Shown one piece after another: positions 24,204 through 32,137 of a stretch of DNA of 64,000 nucleotides. How positions within the stretch are numbered: the stretch's first letter is position 1; the number at the start of each line of letters is the position of its first letter. Below the pieces are notes generated by a model. That model was not told the origin of the DNA. It did not search any database and saw only the letters and a list, made by a program, of their open reading frames with translations. This DNA comes from Anaerococcus prevotii DSM 20548 (GTDB lineage: Bacteria; Bacillota; Clostridia; Tissierellales; Peptoniphilaceae). The translations under genes and the position numbers were made by a program. The stretch is taken from assembly GCF_000024105.1 (NCBI RefSeq), contig NC_013171.1, forward strand, positions 682,001-746,000, written 5' to 3'.

Positions 24204-24232
24204 ATTATAAACGTTTGTATGAATAATTACAA
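24204..24232 (-). promoter_or_regulatory. Promoter of cstA
   Basis: On the minus strand TTGTAA (24232-24227), a 17-bp spacer and TATAAT (24209-24204) precede cstA by about 30 bases. No catabolite-response element was evident. Confidence 0.65.
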
Positions 24233-24312
24233 GAGAAATAACGTTTGCTAATGTAAAATATTTACTAACTTGTGGAAATTATAAATTATTAAAGGCAGGT
24301 CTCATTGAAATA

Positions 24313-24340
24313 TTGAATTTATACTATTTGAAAGTATAAT
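24313..24340 (+). promoter_or_regulatory. Promoter of the rimP-nusA-infB operon
   Basis: TTGAAT (24313-24318), a 16-bp spacer and TATAAT (24335-24340) precede the leader hairpin and rimP. Confidence 0.65.
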
Positions 24341-24349
24341 AATCACAGC

Positions 24350-24379
24350 AAAAGAGTGGGGGATGGTTTCCACTCTTTT
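24350..24379 (+). other. 5' leader hairpin of the rimP operon
   Basis: AAAAGAGTGG and CCACTCTTTT pair perfectly around ten bases, ten bases after the promoter and about 26 bases before the rimP ATG. Only TTTTAAT follows, so it is either a weak attenuator or a stabilising 5' stem-loop. Confidence 0.6.
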
Positions 24380-24405
24380 AATCTGTTAAGACGAAGGAAG
24401 GTAAT

Positions 24406-24849
24406 ATGGATTTAACAAAAAGATTGAAAGAAATCTTTGAAGCTGATATTGAAAACTTGGGTTATGAATTAGTAGATATCGAATTCAAAGGCCAAAAAAA
24501 CAACAAAATCCTAACGTTCTTTATCTACAATAAAGATGGGATTACAATCGAAGATTGTGAGAAGGTTAGCGCTTTTCTTGATGAGAAACTCGACGAGATT
24601 GATATAATAAAAGATTCATATTATCTCGAAGTCTCAAGTCAAGATCTATCTCGTCCAATAAAGACTGATAGAGACCTAGAAAGAAACAAGGATGAGCTTC
24701 TAAAAATTAAGTTAAAAGATGGTGAAATTTTCCTAGGAAAAATCATTAATATCGGCGAAGATTTTTATGAATTTATCCTGGAAGATGAAAATACAAAAAA
24801 TATTAAAAAAGAAGACGTAAAAGAAATATATATTGAGATTGTTTTCTAA
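24406..24849 (+). CDS. rimP: Ribosome maturation factor RimP
   Basis: A 147-residue protein needed for 30S subunit maturation. The N-terminal alpha/beta domain has ENLGYELVDIEF and YLEVSSQDLSRPIKTDRD, the latter matching the usual VSSPGxxRPL region; an SH3-like C-terminal domain follows (about 85-147). The GAAGGAAGG ribosome binding site fits. It is the first gene of the conserved rimP-nusA-rnpM-infB-rbfA operon, which confirms the call. Confidence 0.95.
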   Translation: MDLTKRLKEIFEADIENLGYELVDIEFKGQKNNKILTFFIYNKDGITIEDCEKVSAFLDEKLDEIDIIKDSYYLEVSSQDLSRPIKTDRDLERNKDELLKIKLKDGEIFLGKIINIGEDFYEFILEDENTKNIKKEDVKEIYIEIVF

Positions 24850-24858
24850 GGAGATATT

Positions 24859-26160
24859 ATGAACAATGATTTTATGTTAGCTTTGGATGAGCTTTGTAAG
24901 GAAAAAAATCTAGATAAGGCAACCATCCTAGATGCCTTACAGAAGGCTCTTATCAAAAGTTACCAAAAAAATTATGACAACGAAGAAAATGTAGATGTCA
25001 TAATCGATGAAGAAACCGGACAAATCGAAGTCTTTGCTCTAAAGGAAGTAGTGGATGAAGTAGACGATACTATCACAGAAATTTCCTTAAAGGATGCTTT
25101 GGAGGAAAACTCAAGCTATCACCTAGGAGATATAGCAAGGATTAAGCTTACTCCTAAAAACTTCGGCAGAGTCGCAGCCCAAACTGCGAGAAATATCGTA
25201 ATCCAAAAGATCAGAGATGCCCAAAGAGATTCCCTCTATGGAGAATACATCGAAAGGGCAAACGAGATGATCACAGGAACTATACAAAGACAAGATAAGT
25301 ACAATGTCTATGTAAACTTAGACAAAATAGAAGGTGTAGTTCCAATCAAAGAGCAAGTTCCAACAGAAGAGTATCCAGCAAATGCCAAGATGAAGTTTCT
25401 TATAAAGGAAGTTAGAAATTCTTCCAAAGAACCACAAATTGTATTATCAAGATCAAGTCAAGATCTTATAACTAGACTTTTCGAGCTTGAAGTTCCTGAA
25501 ATCACAGACGGCATTATTGAAATCTATTCCCTTGCAAGAGAAGCTGGATCTAGGACAAAGATGGCAGTATTTTCAAATGACGAGGGAATTGATGCAGTTG
25601 GAGCTTGTATTGGCTTTAAGGGAATTAGGGTAAACTCCATAGTTGAAGAGCTACAAGGAGAAAAAATTGACATTATAAACTTTGATAAAGACATTAAAGT
25701 ATTTATATCAAATGCCCTATCACCAGCTGACATTATCGAAGTCCTAGTCAATGAAAAAAGCAAAAAGAGCCTTGTTGTCGTATCAAGCGACCAACTTTCC
25801 CTTGCTATAGGTAAGGAAGGGCAAAACGCAAGACTTGCAGCAAGACTTACTGGCTGGAAGATTGATATAAAAAGTAGCGAAGAATACGAAAGCCTAAGCC
25901 AAGAAGAAATAGATGAAATACTTGGCCTAAATGAAATAGACGAAGAGGCCAGCGAAGTGGCTGATGAAGATGATGCTTTAGATGATGAAGACATTTCTTT
26001 AGACCTTGATGAAGAAAATGATGATACTGAAGATGATTTAATAAGCGATTCTGAAGTTGAAGAAATAATAGAAGAAGAAAGCGACGATACAGTAGAAGAT
26101 ATTGCAAATATTGATTCCACTGTTAAAGCTTATGAAGAAGATGAATCTAATGAGGATTAG
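24859..26160 (+). CDS. nusA: Transcription termination/antitermination protein NusA
   Basis: A 433-residue RNA polymerase-binding factor controlling pausing, termination and antitermination. Domains: N-terminal RNAP-binding (about 1-130), S1 (about 135-200), KH1 and KH2 (about 205-345, with GACIGFKGIRVNSIVEEL and SLAIGKEGQNARLAARL). The last 85 or so residues are an acidic tail of Asp/Glu repeats (for example DEDDALDDEDISLDLDEEND), a natural low-complexity extension that creates false ORFs on the other strand. Nine bases separate it from rimP. Confidence 0.96.
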   Translation: MNNDFMLALDELCKEKNLDKATILDALQKALIKSYQKNYDNEENVDVIIDEETGQIEVFALKEVVDEVDDTITEISLKDALEENSSYHLGDIARIKLTPKNFGRVAAQTARNIVIQKIRDAQRDSLYGEYIERANEMITGTIQRQDKYNVYVNLDKIEGVVPIKEQVPTEEYPANAKMKFLIKEVRNSSKEPQIVLSRSSQDLITRLFELEVPEITDGIIEIYSLAREAGSRTKMAVFSNDEGIDAVGACIGFKGIRVNSIVEELQGEKIDIINFDKDIKVFISNALSPADIIEVLVNEKSKKSLVVVSSDQLSLAIGKEGQNARLAARLTGWKIDIKSSEEYESLSQEEIDEILGLNEIDEEASEVADEDDALDDEDISLDLDEENDDTEDDLISDSEVEEIIEEESDDTVEDIANIDSTVKAYEEDESNED

Positions 26161-26163
26161 AAA

Positions 26164-26430
26164 ATGAAAAAAGCTAAGAAGATTCCACAAAGAAAATGTG
26201 TGGTATGTGGCAAGCTTAAAGACAAAAAAGACCTTCTAAGAGTTGTAAAAAACAAAGATGAAGGAATTTTGATAGATGAATCTGGAAAGAAAAACGGAAG
26301 AGGCGCCTACATTTGCAAGGATGATGCTTGCATAGAGGAAGCCATCAGAACTAATAAGCTAAACCGAGTTTTTAGAACAGAAGTTTCTGACGAACTTTAC
26401 GAGGAGTTAAAAGCTTATGAAGTAAATTGA
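26164..26430 (+). CDS. rnpM: RNase P modulator RnpM (YlxR)
   Basis: An 88-residue YlxR/DUF448 protein with RKCVVCGKLKDKKDLLRVVK near the start and GRGAYICKDDACIEEA. The Bacillus homologue binds RNase P RNA and modulates its activity. It follows nusA by three bases, as in other Firmicutes. The small L7Ae-like gene ylxQ that often sits between rnpM and infB is absent here. Confidence 0.92.
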   Translation: MKKAKKIPQRKCVVCGKLKDKKDLLRVVKNKDEGILIDESGKKNGRGAYICKDDACIEEAIRTNKLNRVFRTEVSDELYEELKAYEVN

Positions 26431-26440
26431 GGAGAGTTAT

Positions 26441-28576
26441 ATGGCAGGAAAAGTAAGAGTATATGAACTAGCAAAAGAAAATAATATGGCAGCCAAGGAA
26501 ATGGTGAAATTATTAAATGAGGAATTTGGTCTAAATATCAAATCCCACATGTCCATGGTTGGAGGAAGTGATCTTGAGCTTATCCAAGGCTATTTTGATG
26601 AGATAGAAGAAGAAAAGAATAAAGCTAAAAACAAGAAACAGCAAAAAGAAAATAATAAAAATAGCAAAAATAAGAAAAATCATAAAAACATCAAGCAAGC
26701 CAAAGATGTAGAAGAAGATGATTTTGAGGAAGAAAAGCCAAAGAAAAAGAGAAAGAAAAAAAGCAAAAACAAGAAAACTTCCAAGGCTAACAAGAAACAA
26801 GCCGAAGAGAAAAAAGATGATGGAATTATAGAAATCCCAGAAACTGTAAATGTAAAGACTTTTGCTGACAAAATAGGAGAATCTCCAAATTCTGTAATAG
26901 GAAAACTAATTGGTCTTGGCGTAATGGCAGGACTTAATGATCAAATCGAGTTTGAACAAGCAGAACTAGTTGCCCTAGACTTTGGCAAGGAGATAAAACT
27001 TGAAGAAGAGTACGATGCCATTGAAGAACAACAAGTAGAGCTAGACTATGAAGATAAGGAAGAAGACCTAGTTAATAGACCTCCAGTAGTTTCTGTAATG
27101 GGCCACGTTGACCATGGTAAGACTTCTATCCTTGATAAGATTAGATCAACAAGAGTTACAAGTGGCGAAGCAGGTGGTATCACCCAACATATCGGTGCAT
27201 CTGTAGTAGATATCAACGATAAGAAGATAAGCTTCCTTGATACACCAGGCCACGAAGCCTTCACAGAAATGAGAATGAGGGGAGCCCAAGCAACTGATAT
27301 AGCAATCCTAGTAGTGGCAGCAGATGATGGTGTAATGCCACAAACTGTTGAGGCAATTAACCACGCCAAGGCTGCTGGAATACCAATAGTAGTAGCAATA
27401 AACAAGATCGATAAAGAAGTAGCTGACCCTAACAGAGTAAAACAAGAGTTAATGGAACATGGCCTTGTATCTGAAGAATGGGGAGGAGATACCATCATGG
27501 TTCCAGTATCCGCTCACACAGGAGAGGGTATTGATGATCTATTAGAGATGGTTCTTCTAGTAGCTGAAATGAGAGAGCTTAAGGCAAATCCAAACAGACG
27601 TGCAGTAGGTATTATCGTAGAAGCCCAACTTGACAAGGCAAGAGGAGCAGTTGCCACAGTACTTGTACAAAAGGGAACCCTCCACGCAGGAGACTATGTA
27701 GTAACAGGATCAGCATCAGGTAGGATAAGAGCTATGTTTAACTCTCTTGGAGAAGCAATCGAAGAAGCAACTCCATCAATGCCAGCCCAAATCCTAGGTC
27801 TATCTGATGTTGCCGAAGCAGGGGATATGATCTATGCTGTAGAAGATGAAAAACTCGCTCGTGAATTTGCAGATAGGGCAGCAGAGTTTAAACGTGAAGA
27901 GCACCTTAAGGCAAAGGCTAATACCAATCTTGAAGATATGTACTCAGATATCGGGGATGGTGAGCTAAAAGAGCTTAATATTATAGTTAAGACAGACGTT
28001 AAGGGAACAGTAGATGCTGTAAGCCATTCACTTGTGAAGCTTTCAAATGAAGAAGTTAAGGTATCTGTTATAGCAGGAGCTGTAGGAGGAATCACAGAAT
28101 CAGATATCCTTCTTGCCCAAGCGTCTAACGCAGTTATCATAGGATTTAACGTAAGACCAACCCAAGGAGCTTTGGAAAGAGCAAAAGATAACAATGTTGA
28201 AATCAGAACATATTCTGTAATCTATGAAGCAATCGAAGATGTAGAAAAAGCTATCAAGGGTATGCTTGATCCAGAATTTAAGGAAGTTGTCCTTGGTAGG
28301 GCTGAAGTACGTGATACCTTCAAGGTTCCAGGAGCAGGAACAGTTGCTGGTGTTATGGTTACAAATGGTTCAGTTCCAAGAAGAGCAAGCATCAGACTTC
28401 TTCGTGACAACATAGTAATATTTGATGGTGATATTTCATCAATGAAGAGATTTAAGGACGATGCCAAAGAACTTGCTGGTGGTTACGAGGGAGGTATTGG
28501 CCTAAATAGATTCAACGATATCAAGGTTGGAGATGTCATGGAAGCCTATGAAATGGTTGAAAAGGAAAGAGATTAA
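26441..28576 (+). CDS. infB: Translation initiation factor IF-2
   Basis: A 711-residue GTPase that brings initiator fMet-tRNA to the 30S subunit. The N-terminal IF2_N segment (VRVYELAKENNMAAKEMVKL) is followed by a very Lys-rich linker (about 45-130), a second IF2_N module, and the G domain (G1 GHVDHGKTS about residue 222, G3 DTPGHEAF, G4 NKID). Domains II, III and the tRNA-binding C2 domain follow. Length is typical for a Gram-positive IF-2. TGAGGAG precedes the ATG. Its stop overlaps rbfA (TAATG). Confidence 0.97.
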   Translation: MAGKVRVYELAKENNMAAKEMVKLLNEEFGLNIKSHMSMVGGSDLELIQGYFDEIEEEKNKAKNKKQQKENNKNSKNKKNHKNIKQAKDVEEDDFEEEKPKKKRKKKSKNKKTSKANKKQAEEKKDDGIIEIPETVNVKTFADKIGESPNSVIGKLIGLGVMAGLNDQIEFEQAELVALDFGKEIKLEEEYDAIEEQQVELDYEDKEEDLVNRPPVVSVMGHVDHGKTSILDKIRSTRVTSGEAGGITQHIGASVVDINDKKISFLDTPGHEAFTEMRMRGAQATDIAILVVAADDGVMPQTVEAINHAKAAGIPIVVAINKIDKEVADPNRVKQELMEHGLVSEEWGGDTIMVPVSAHTGEGIDDLLEMVLLVAEMRELKANPNRRAVGIIVEAQLDKARGAVATVLVQKGTLHAGDYVVTGSASGRIRAMFNSLGEAIEEATPSMPAQILGLSDVAEAGDMIYAVEDEKLAREFADRAAEFKREEHLKAKANTNLEDMYSDIGDGELKELNIIVKTDVKGTVDAVSHSLVKLSNEEVKVSVIAGAVGGITESDILLAQASNAVIIGFNVRPTQGALERAKDNNVEIRTYSVIYEAIEDVEKAIKGMLDPEFKEVVLGRAEVRDTFKVPGAGTVAGVMVTNGSVPRRASIRLLRDNIVIFDGDISSMKRFKDDAKELAGGYEGGIGLNRFNDIKVGDVMEAYEMVEKERD

Positions 28577-28962
28577 TGAATAAAAGAAGAACAGAAAGAA
28601 TCTCATCTGAAGTCAAAAAAGAATTATCCAAAATTCTAAGAGATGACTTAAACGATCCAAGACTTAGCACAGAGGCTATGGTTACTATAACAGATGTTGA
28701 AGTAACCAACGACCTCTCCTATGCTGACTGTTACGTGAGCGTACTAGGAGATGCTACAAATAAGGAAGATGTACTCGAGGCTTTAGAGCAAGCAAAAGGT
28801 TACATCAAAATCCTTATTGGAGAGAGGATGAGACTTAGATCTATGCCAGAATTTAGATTCAAAATCGATAACTCAATCGAACACGGCGCTTACATGGATA
28901 AGCTAATAGCTGAAACAATTGCAAAGGATAAGAAAGCCAATGAAGAAAGAGAAAATCAGTAA
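28576..28962 (+). CDS. rbfA: Ribosome-binding factor A
   Basis: A 128-residue KH-like protein that binds 16S helix 1 during 30S maturation and cold adaptation. The N-terminal RRTERISSEVKKELSKIL, VTITDVEVTNDLSYADCYVS and RSMPEFRFKIDNSIEHG are family features. It starts within the infB stop codon and overlaps the nrnA gene, keeping the classic operon order. Confidence 0.95.
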   Translation: MNKRRTERISSEVKKELSKILRDDLNDPRLSTEAMVTITDVEVTNDLSYADCYVSVLGDATNKEDVLEALEQAKGYIKILIGERMRLRSMPEFRFKIDNSIEHGAYMDKLIAETIAKDKKANEERENQ

Positions 28963-29914
28963 AGAAAAACTCGATAAATTTAAAGAACTTGTCGATAATG
29001 CAGAAACAATCGCAATAGCAAGCCACATCAACCCAGATGGAGACAATCTGGGTTCTACCCTTGCCCTAAGAAAATCCCTAGAGCTTTACGGTAAAGATGT
29101 CGAGCTTCTAGCTAATGATACCATAGATGACTACCTACATTTCTTGCCTGAGAAGGAAAACTACAAAGAAGCTTCAAGGGACTCCTATGACCTCTTTATG
29201 ATTTTGGACTGCTCAGAATTTGATAGGATTGGAGATAGTCTTACACCTATTGCAAGAGCTTCCAAAAACACCTTGGTTATAGACCATCACGTAGGAGGAG
29301 GCATAGATACAGACCTCAACTTAATCTATGACACAGCTCCTGCGACTTGCGAGCTTGTATTTGAAATTATCGAAAGACTTAACTTTCCTATAGATAAGGA
29401 CATAGCAAGTTTAATTTATACAGGACTATGCACAGATACCAACAGATTCTTATATTCAAATGTAACAGAATATACCTTCTATGTTGCAGGAAGACTTCTA
29501 AGTCTTGGAGCAGATAGCGAATATATCTATAGAAACCTATATCAATCAAAACCAATGAAGGTAATGAAATTTCAAACAGAAGTTATCTCAAATGCTGAGT
29601 TTATGGACAAAAAAGCTTATTCTATTATCTCCAAGGACCTTGTCAAAAAACACGGAGTCCAAATGGGAGATGCTGAAACAATCGTAGGCATGCTAAGAGA
29701 TATAGATGAAGTTGAAGTTTCTATGATCCTTAAAGAATACGACAATGGCGAATACAAGGTATCCCTAAGAAGTAAGGATGTTGATGTAGCAAGAGTTGCC
29801 CGTGAAAACGGCGGAGGAGGCCACATCAAGGCTAGTGGATTTTCTATATTCGATGATTCCCTAGAAGCTGCAAGCAAGAAGGCTATCGCTATCCTAAAGG
29901 AAATTGATGTATAG
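28940..29914 (+). CDS. nrnA: DHH-family oligoribonuclease NrnA
   Basis: The 324-residue DHH/DHHA1 phosphoesterase should degrade nanoRNAs and dephosphorylate pAp. The DHH domain shows ASHINPDGDNLGSTLAL, DCSEF and VIDHHVGGG; the DHHA1 domain ends with the GGGGHIKASG substrate-binding loop. I chose ATG 28940; an upstream TTG at 28919 would add seven residues but sits on the AAGGATAAG that probably serves as ribosome binding site. It overlaps rbfA and truB, an order conserved in Firmicutes. Confidence 0.92.
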   Translation: MKKEKISKEKLDKFKELVDNAETIAIASHINPDGDNLGSTLALRKSLELYGKDVELLANDTIDDYLHFLPEKENYKEASRDSYDLFMILDCSEFDRIGDSLTPIARASKNTLVIDHHVGGGIDTDLNLIYDTAPATCELVFEIIERLNFPIDKDIASLIYTGLCTDTNRFLYSNVTEYTFYVAGRLLSLGADSEYIYRNLYQSKPMKVMKFQTEVISNAEFMDKKAYSIISKDLVKKHGVQMGDAETIVGMLRDIDEVEVSMILKEYDNGEYKVSLRSKDVDVARVARENGGGGHIKASGFSIFDDSLEAASKKAIAILKEIDV

Positions 29915-30803
29915 CGGCATTCTAAATGTAGATAAGGAAAAGGGCATATCTTCAGCGAGGGTTGTATCTCTTGTAAGGCGAGGCTTAAATCAGAAGAAAG
30001 TTGGCCATACAGGAACCCTTGACCTTGAGGCAAGCGGGGTCCTTCCTATTGTAGTCGGTAAGGCGACAAGGGTATCCGACTATATGATGGATAAGGATAA
30101 GACCTACGAATGCCTTATGGAATTTGGAAAAAAGACCGACACTCTGGATGCGGCAGGAGAAGTCATCAAGGAAAGCTCTAAGACTTGCAAGAGGGAAGAC
30201 TTAGAAGAAGTTCTAGAAAAATACAAGGGCGAGATAGAACAAATCCCTCCCATGTATTCTGCCCTAAAGGTAGACGGCAAGAAGCTTTACGACCTTGCAA
30301 GAAGTGGTAAGGAAATTGAAAGAAAGAAAAGAAAGGTCAAGATCTATGACCTAAAGCTAATTGACTTCGACTTTCCCTATGCCAAAATCTCCGTAACTTG
30401 TTCCAAGGGCACCTATATTAGAACCCTTGTGGATGATATAGGAGAAGATTTAGAGTGCTTGTCTTTTGTTAAAGAGCTTAGAAGGGTAAGGATTGGAGAC
30501 TTTCTAGTAGATGAGGCAGTTAAGTCTTCTGATATTTTGGAAATGGATAAGGATAAGCTTATATCGAAACTTGAAAGAGTAGATAAGGCCCTAGATAAGT
30601 TTCCGAGATTCGACCTTGCTGATAATCTTTTCGATAAGGCCGTAAATGGCATGACTATAAAGATAGACAGTAAAATAGACGAAGAAGTTAGAGTATACTC
30701 GAGAAATGAATTTATTGGCTTGGCAAAGAGTTTTGAGAGTAGGGGCGGATATTTTCTAAAGATGGAGAAAGTATTTTATGATAGAGAAAATAAAAATATA
30801 TGA
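29907..30803 (+). CDS. truB: tRNA pseudouridine(55) synthase TruB
   Basis: A 298-residue enzyme that forms pseudouridine 55 in the T arm of tRNAs. The N-terminal GILNVDKEKGISSARVVSLV, the catalytic GHTGTLDLEASGVLP (Asp in motif II), YECLMEFGKKTDTLDAAG and CSKGTYIRTLVDD are all present. ATG 29907 is preceded by AAAGGA; a TTG just before it is less likely. It overlaps nrnA upstream and ribF downstream. Confidence 0.95.
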   Translation: MYSGILNVDKEKGISSARVVSLVRRGLNQKKVGHTGTLDLEASGVLPIVVGKATRVSDYMMDKDKTYECLMEFGKKTDTLDAAGEVIKESSKTCKREDLEEVLEKYKGEIEQIPPMYSALKVDGKKLYDLARSGKEIERKKRKVKIYDLKLIDFDFPYAKISVTCSKGTYIRTLVDDIGEDLECLSFVKELRRVRIGDFLVDEAVKSSDILEMDKDKLISKLERVDKALDKFPRFDLADNLFDKAVNGMTIKIDSKIDEEVRVYSRNEFIGLAKSFESRGGYFLKMEKVFYDRENKNI

Positions 30804-31737
30804 CCTAAATATGGACCTACCAGATCTTGAAAAAAAGGCGGTAAGTCTTGGAAACTTCGATGGAGTTCACTTAGGTCATCAAAAACTAATGAAAAATAAT
30901 CTAGAAATTAGCAAAAAGTATGACCTAGAGCCTTCAGTCTTGTTGTTTAAGGAAAACACTAAGCTAAGACTTAAGGATGAGAAAGAGTATATGACAAGTC
31001 TTGAAGATAAAATCGAGATTTTGGCGGAGATGGGGATAAATACCTTTTGCTTGATAGATTTTGATGAAAAGTTTATGAATCTTTCTCCAAGAGAATTTAT
31101 AGCTGAAATTATTAACAAAAAGCTCAACGCATCCTTCGTTATTTGTGGCAAGGACTACAGGTTTGGTAGGAAGGCCTCAGGTAATATCGAAACTCTTAGA
31201 AAGCTTGAAGATGAATATGATTACAAGACTTCAGTAGTTGAATTTGAAAAGGAAGATGAGGTAAACAAAATCTCATCCAATCATATTAGAGATCTAATCA
31301 GAGAAGGAAATATCAGCAAAGTAAACAAACTCCTTGGAAGAAATTACAAGATAAAAGGAAGGGTTGTAGATGGCGCCAAAAGAGGCAGGACCCTAAACTT
31401 TCCTACAGCAAATCTTAAGCTTAGCTTTAACTATGTCCTTCCAGTAGATGGAGTTTACTTTACAAAAGTTAATATTGACGGAGCATCTTTCTATGCTTTA
31501 AGCAATGTAGGTACCAACCCTACCTTTGATGAAAGCTACAGAAAGGTAGAGACCTATATACTTGACTTTAACCAAAATATTTACGGCAAGGATATTTCCA
31601 TAGAATTTGTAGAGTTTTTCCGCTATGATATCAAATTCGATAGCAAGGAAGCCTTAATAGAACAGATGAATTCTGATAAGAAAAAAGCCTATGAATATCT
31701 AGAAAATATTTTGCAAAATAAGGATGAACTAGTATAA
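30778..31737 (+). CDS. ribF: Bifunctional riboflavin kinase / FAD synthetase
   Basis: A 319-residue enzyme producing FMN and FAD. The N-terminal nucleotidyltransferase domain has LGNFDGVHLGHQKLM and the C-terminal flavokinase domain has GRVVDGAKRGRTLNFPTANL and GVYFTKV...NVGTNPTF. The start overlaps truB by 26 bases. A promoter for rpsO lies inside its last codons. Confidence 0.95.
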   Translation: MIEKIKIYDLNMDLPDLEKKAVSLGNFDGVHLGHQKLMKNNLEISKKYDLEPSVLLFKENTKLRLKDEKEYMTSLEDKIEILAEMGINTFCLIDFDEKFMNLSPREFIAEIINKKLNASFVICGKDYRFGRKASGNIETLRKLEDEYDYKTSVVEFEKEDEVNKISSNHIRDLIREGNISKVNKLLGRNYKIKGRVVDGAKRGRTLNFPTANLKLSFNYVLPVDGVYFTKVNIDGASFYALSNVGTNPTFDESYRKVETYILDFNQNIYGKDISIEFVEFFRYDIKFDSKEALIEQMNSDKKKAYEYLENILQNKDELV

Positions 31738-31738
31738 T
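31711..31738 (+). promoter_or_regulatory. Promoter of rpsO inside the end of ribF
   Basis: TTGCAA (31711-31716), a 16-bp spacer and TATAAT (31733-31738) overlap the ribF stop and would start an rpsO transcript near 31745. Confidence 0.65.
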
Positions 31739-31744
31739 ACTAAG

Positions 31745-31794
31745 CGGTACCTTTGCTAAGTAAATGATACCTCGACCTTTACTTGGTAAATGGC
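31745..31794 (+). promoter_or_regulatory. rpsO leader with two tandem mini-hairpins, possible S15 autoregulatory site
   Basis: Two similar 18-base units (from 31749 and 31775) each form a small stem-loop: TTTGC-TAA-GTAAA and TTTAC-TTG-GTAAA. They fill the leader between promoter and ribosome binding site. S15 commonly represses its own translation through leader structures, so this is a fitting site, but I cannot match it to a described class. Confidence 0.45.
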
Positions 31795-31817
31795 AAATTA
31801 TATAAATGGAGGAAATT

Positions 31818-32084
31818 ATGTTAAAAGCAGACGAAAAACAAGCAATAATCAAAGAATACCAACTAGAAGAAGGAGACACAGGTTCTCCAGAAGTTCAAAT
31901 CGCAATCCTTTCAAAGAGAATTGCTGATCTTACTGAACACTTAAAAAGCAACAAAAAAGATCACTCTTCAAGAAGAGGTCTTTACAAAATGATTAGACGT
32001 AGAAAAGGTATGTTAAACTACCTAAGAGAAAATGATATTGATAGATACAGATCAATCATCGAGAGACTAGGTCTAAGAGGTTAA
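31818..32084 (+). CDS. rpsO: 30S ribosomal protein S15
   Basis: An 88-residue ribosomal protein binding the 16S central domain. [35 protein letters not shown] and the C-terminal [18 protein letters not shown] are standard. The start is ATG 31818, five bases after GGAGG; an in-frame ATG at 31806 lies upstream of this site and would give non-family residues. It has its own promoter, leader and terminator. Confidence 0.97.
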   Translation: MLKADEKQAIIKEYQLEEGDTGSPEVQIAILSKRIADLTEHLKSNKKDHSSRRGLYKMIRRRKGMLNYLRENDIDRYRSIIERLGLRG

Positions 32085-32089
32085 TTATT

Positions 32090-32115
32090 GGCGGGGCATT
32101 CCCGCCTTATTTTAT
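32090..32115 (+). terminator. Terminator of rpsO
   Basis: GGCGGG and CCCGCC pair around five bases and are followed by TTATTTTAT, directly after the stop. Confidence 0.85.
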
Positions 32116-32137
32116 ATAGAAAAACATAGGAGTAAAG

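Noticed and set aside
25524-26120. Long Ser-rich and Leu/His-rich minus-strand ORFs opposite the end of nusA
   Set aside because: They are complements of the Asp/Glu repeats in the acidic NusA tail.
26531-26871. Phe/Leu-rich minus-strand ORFs opposite infB
   Set aside because: They mirror the Lys-rich IF-2 linker; no ribosome binding site or family support.
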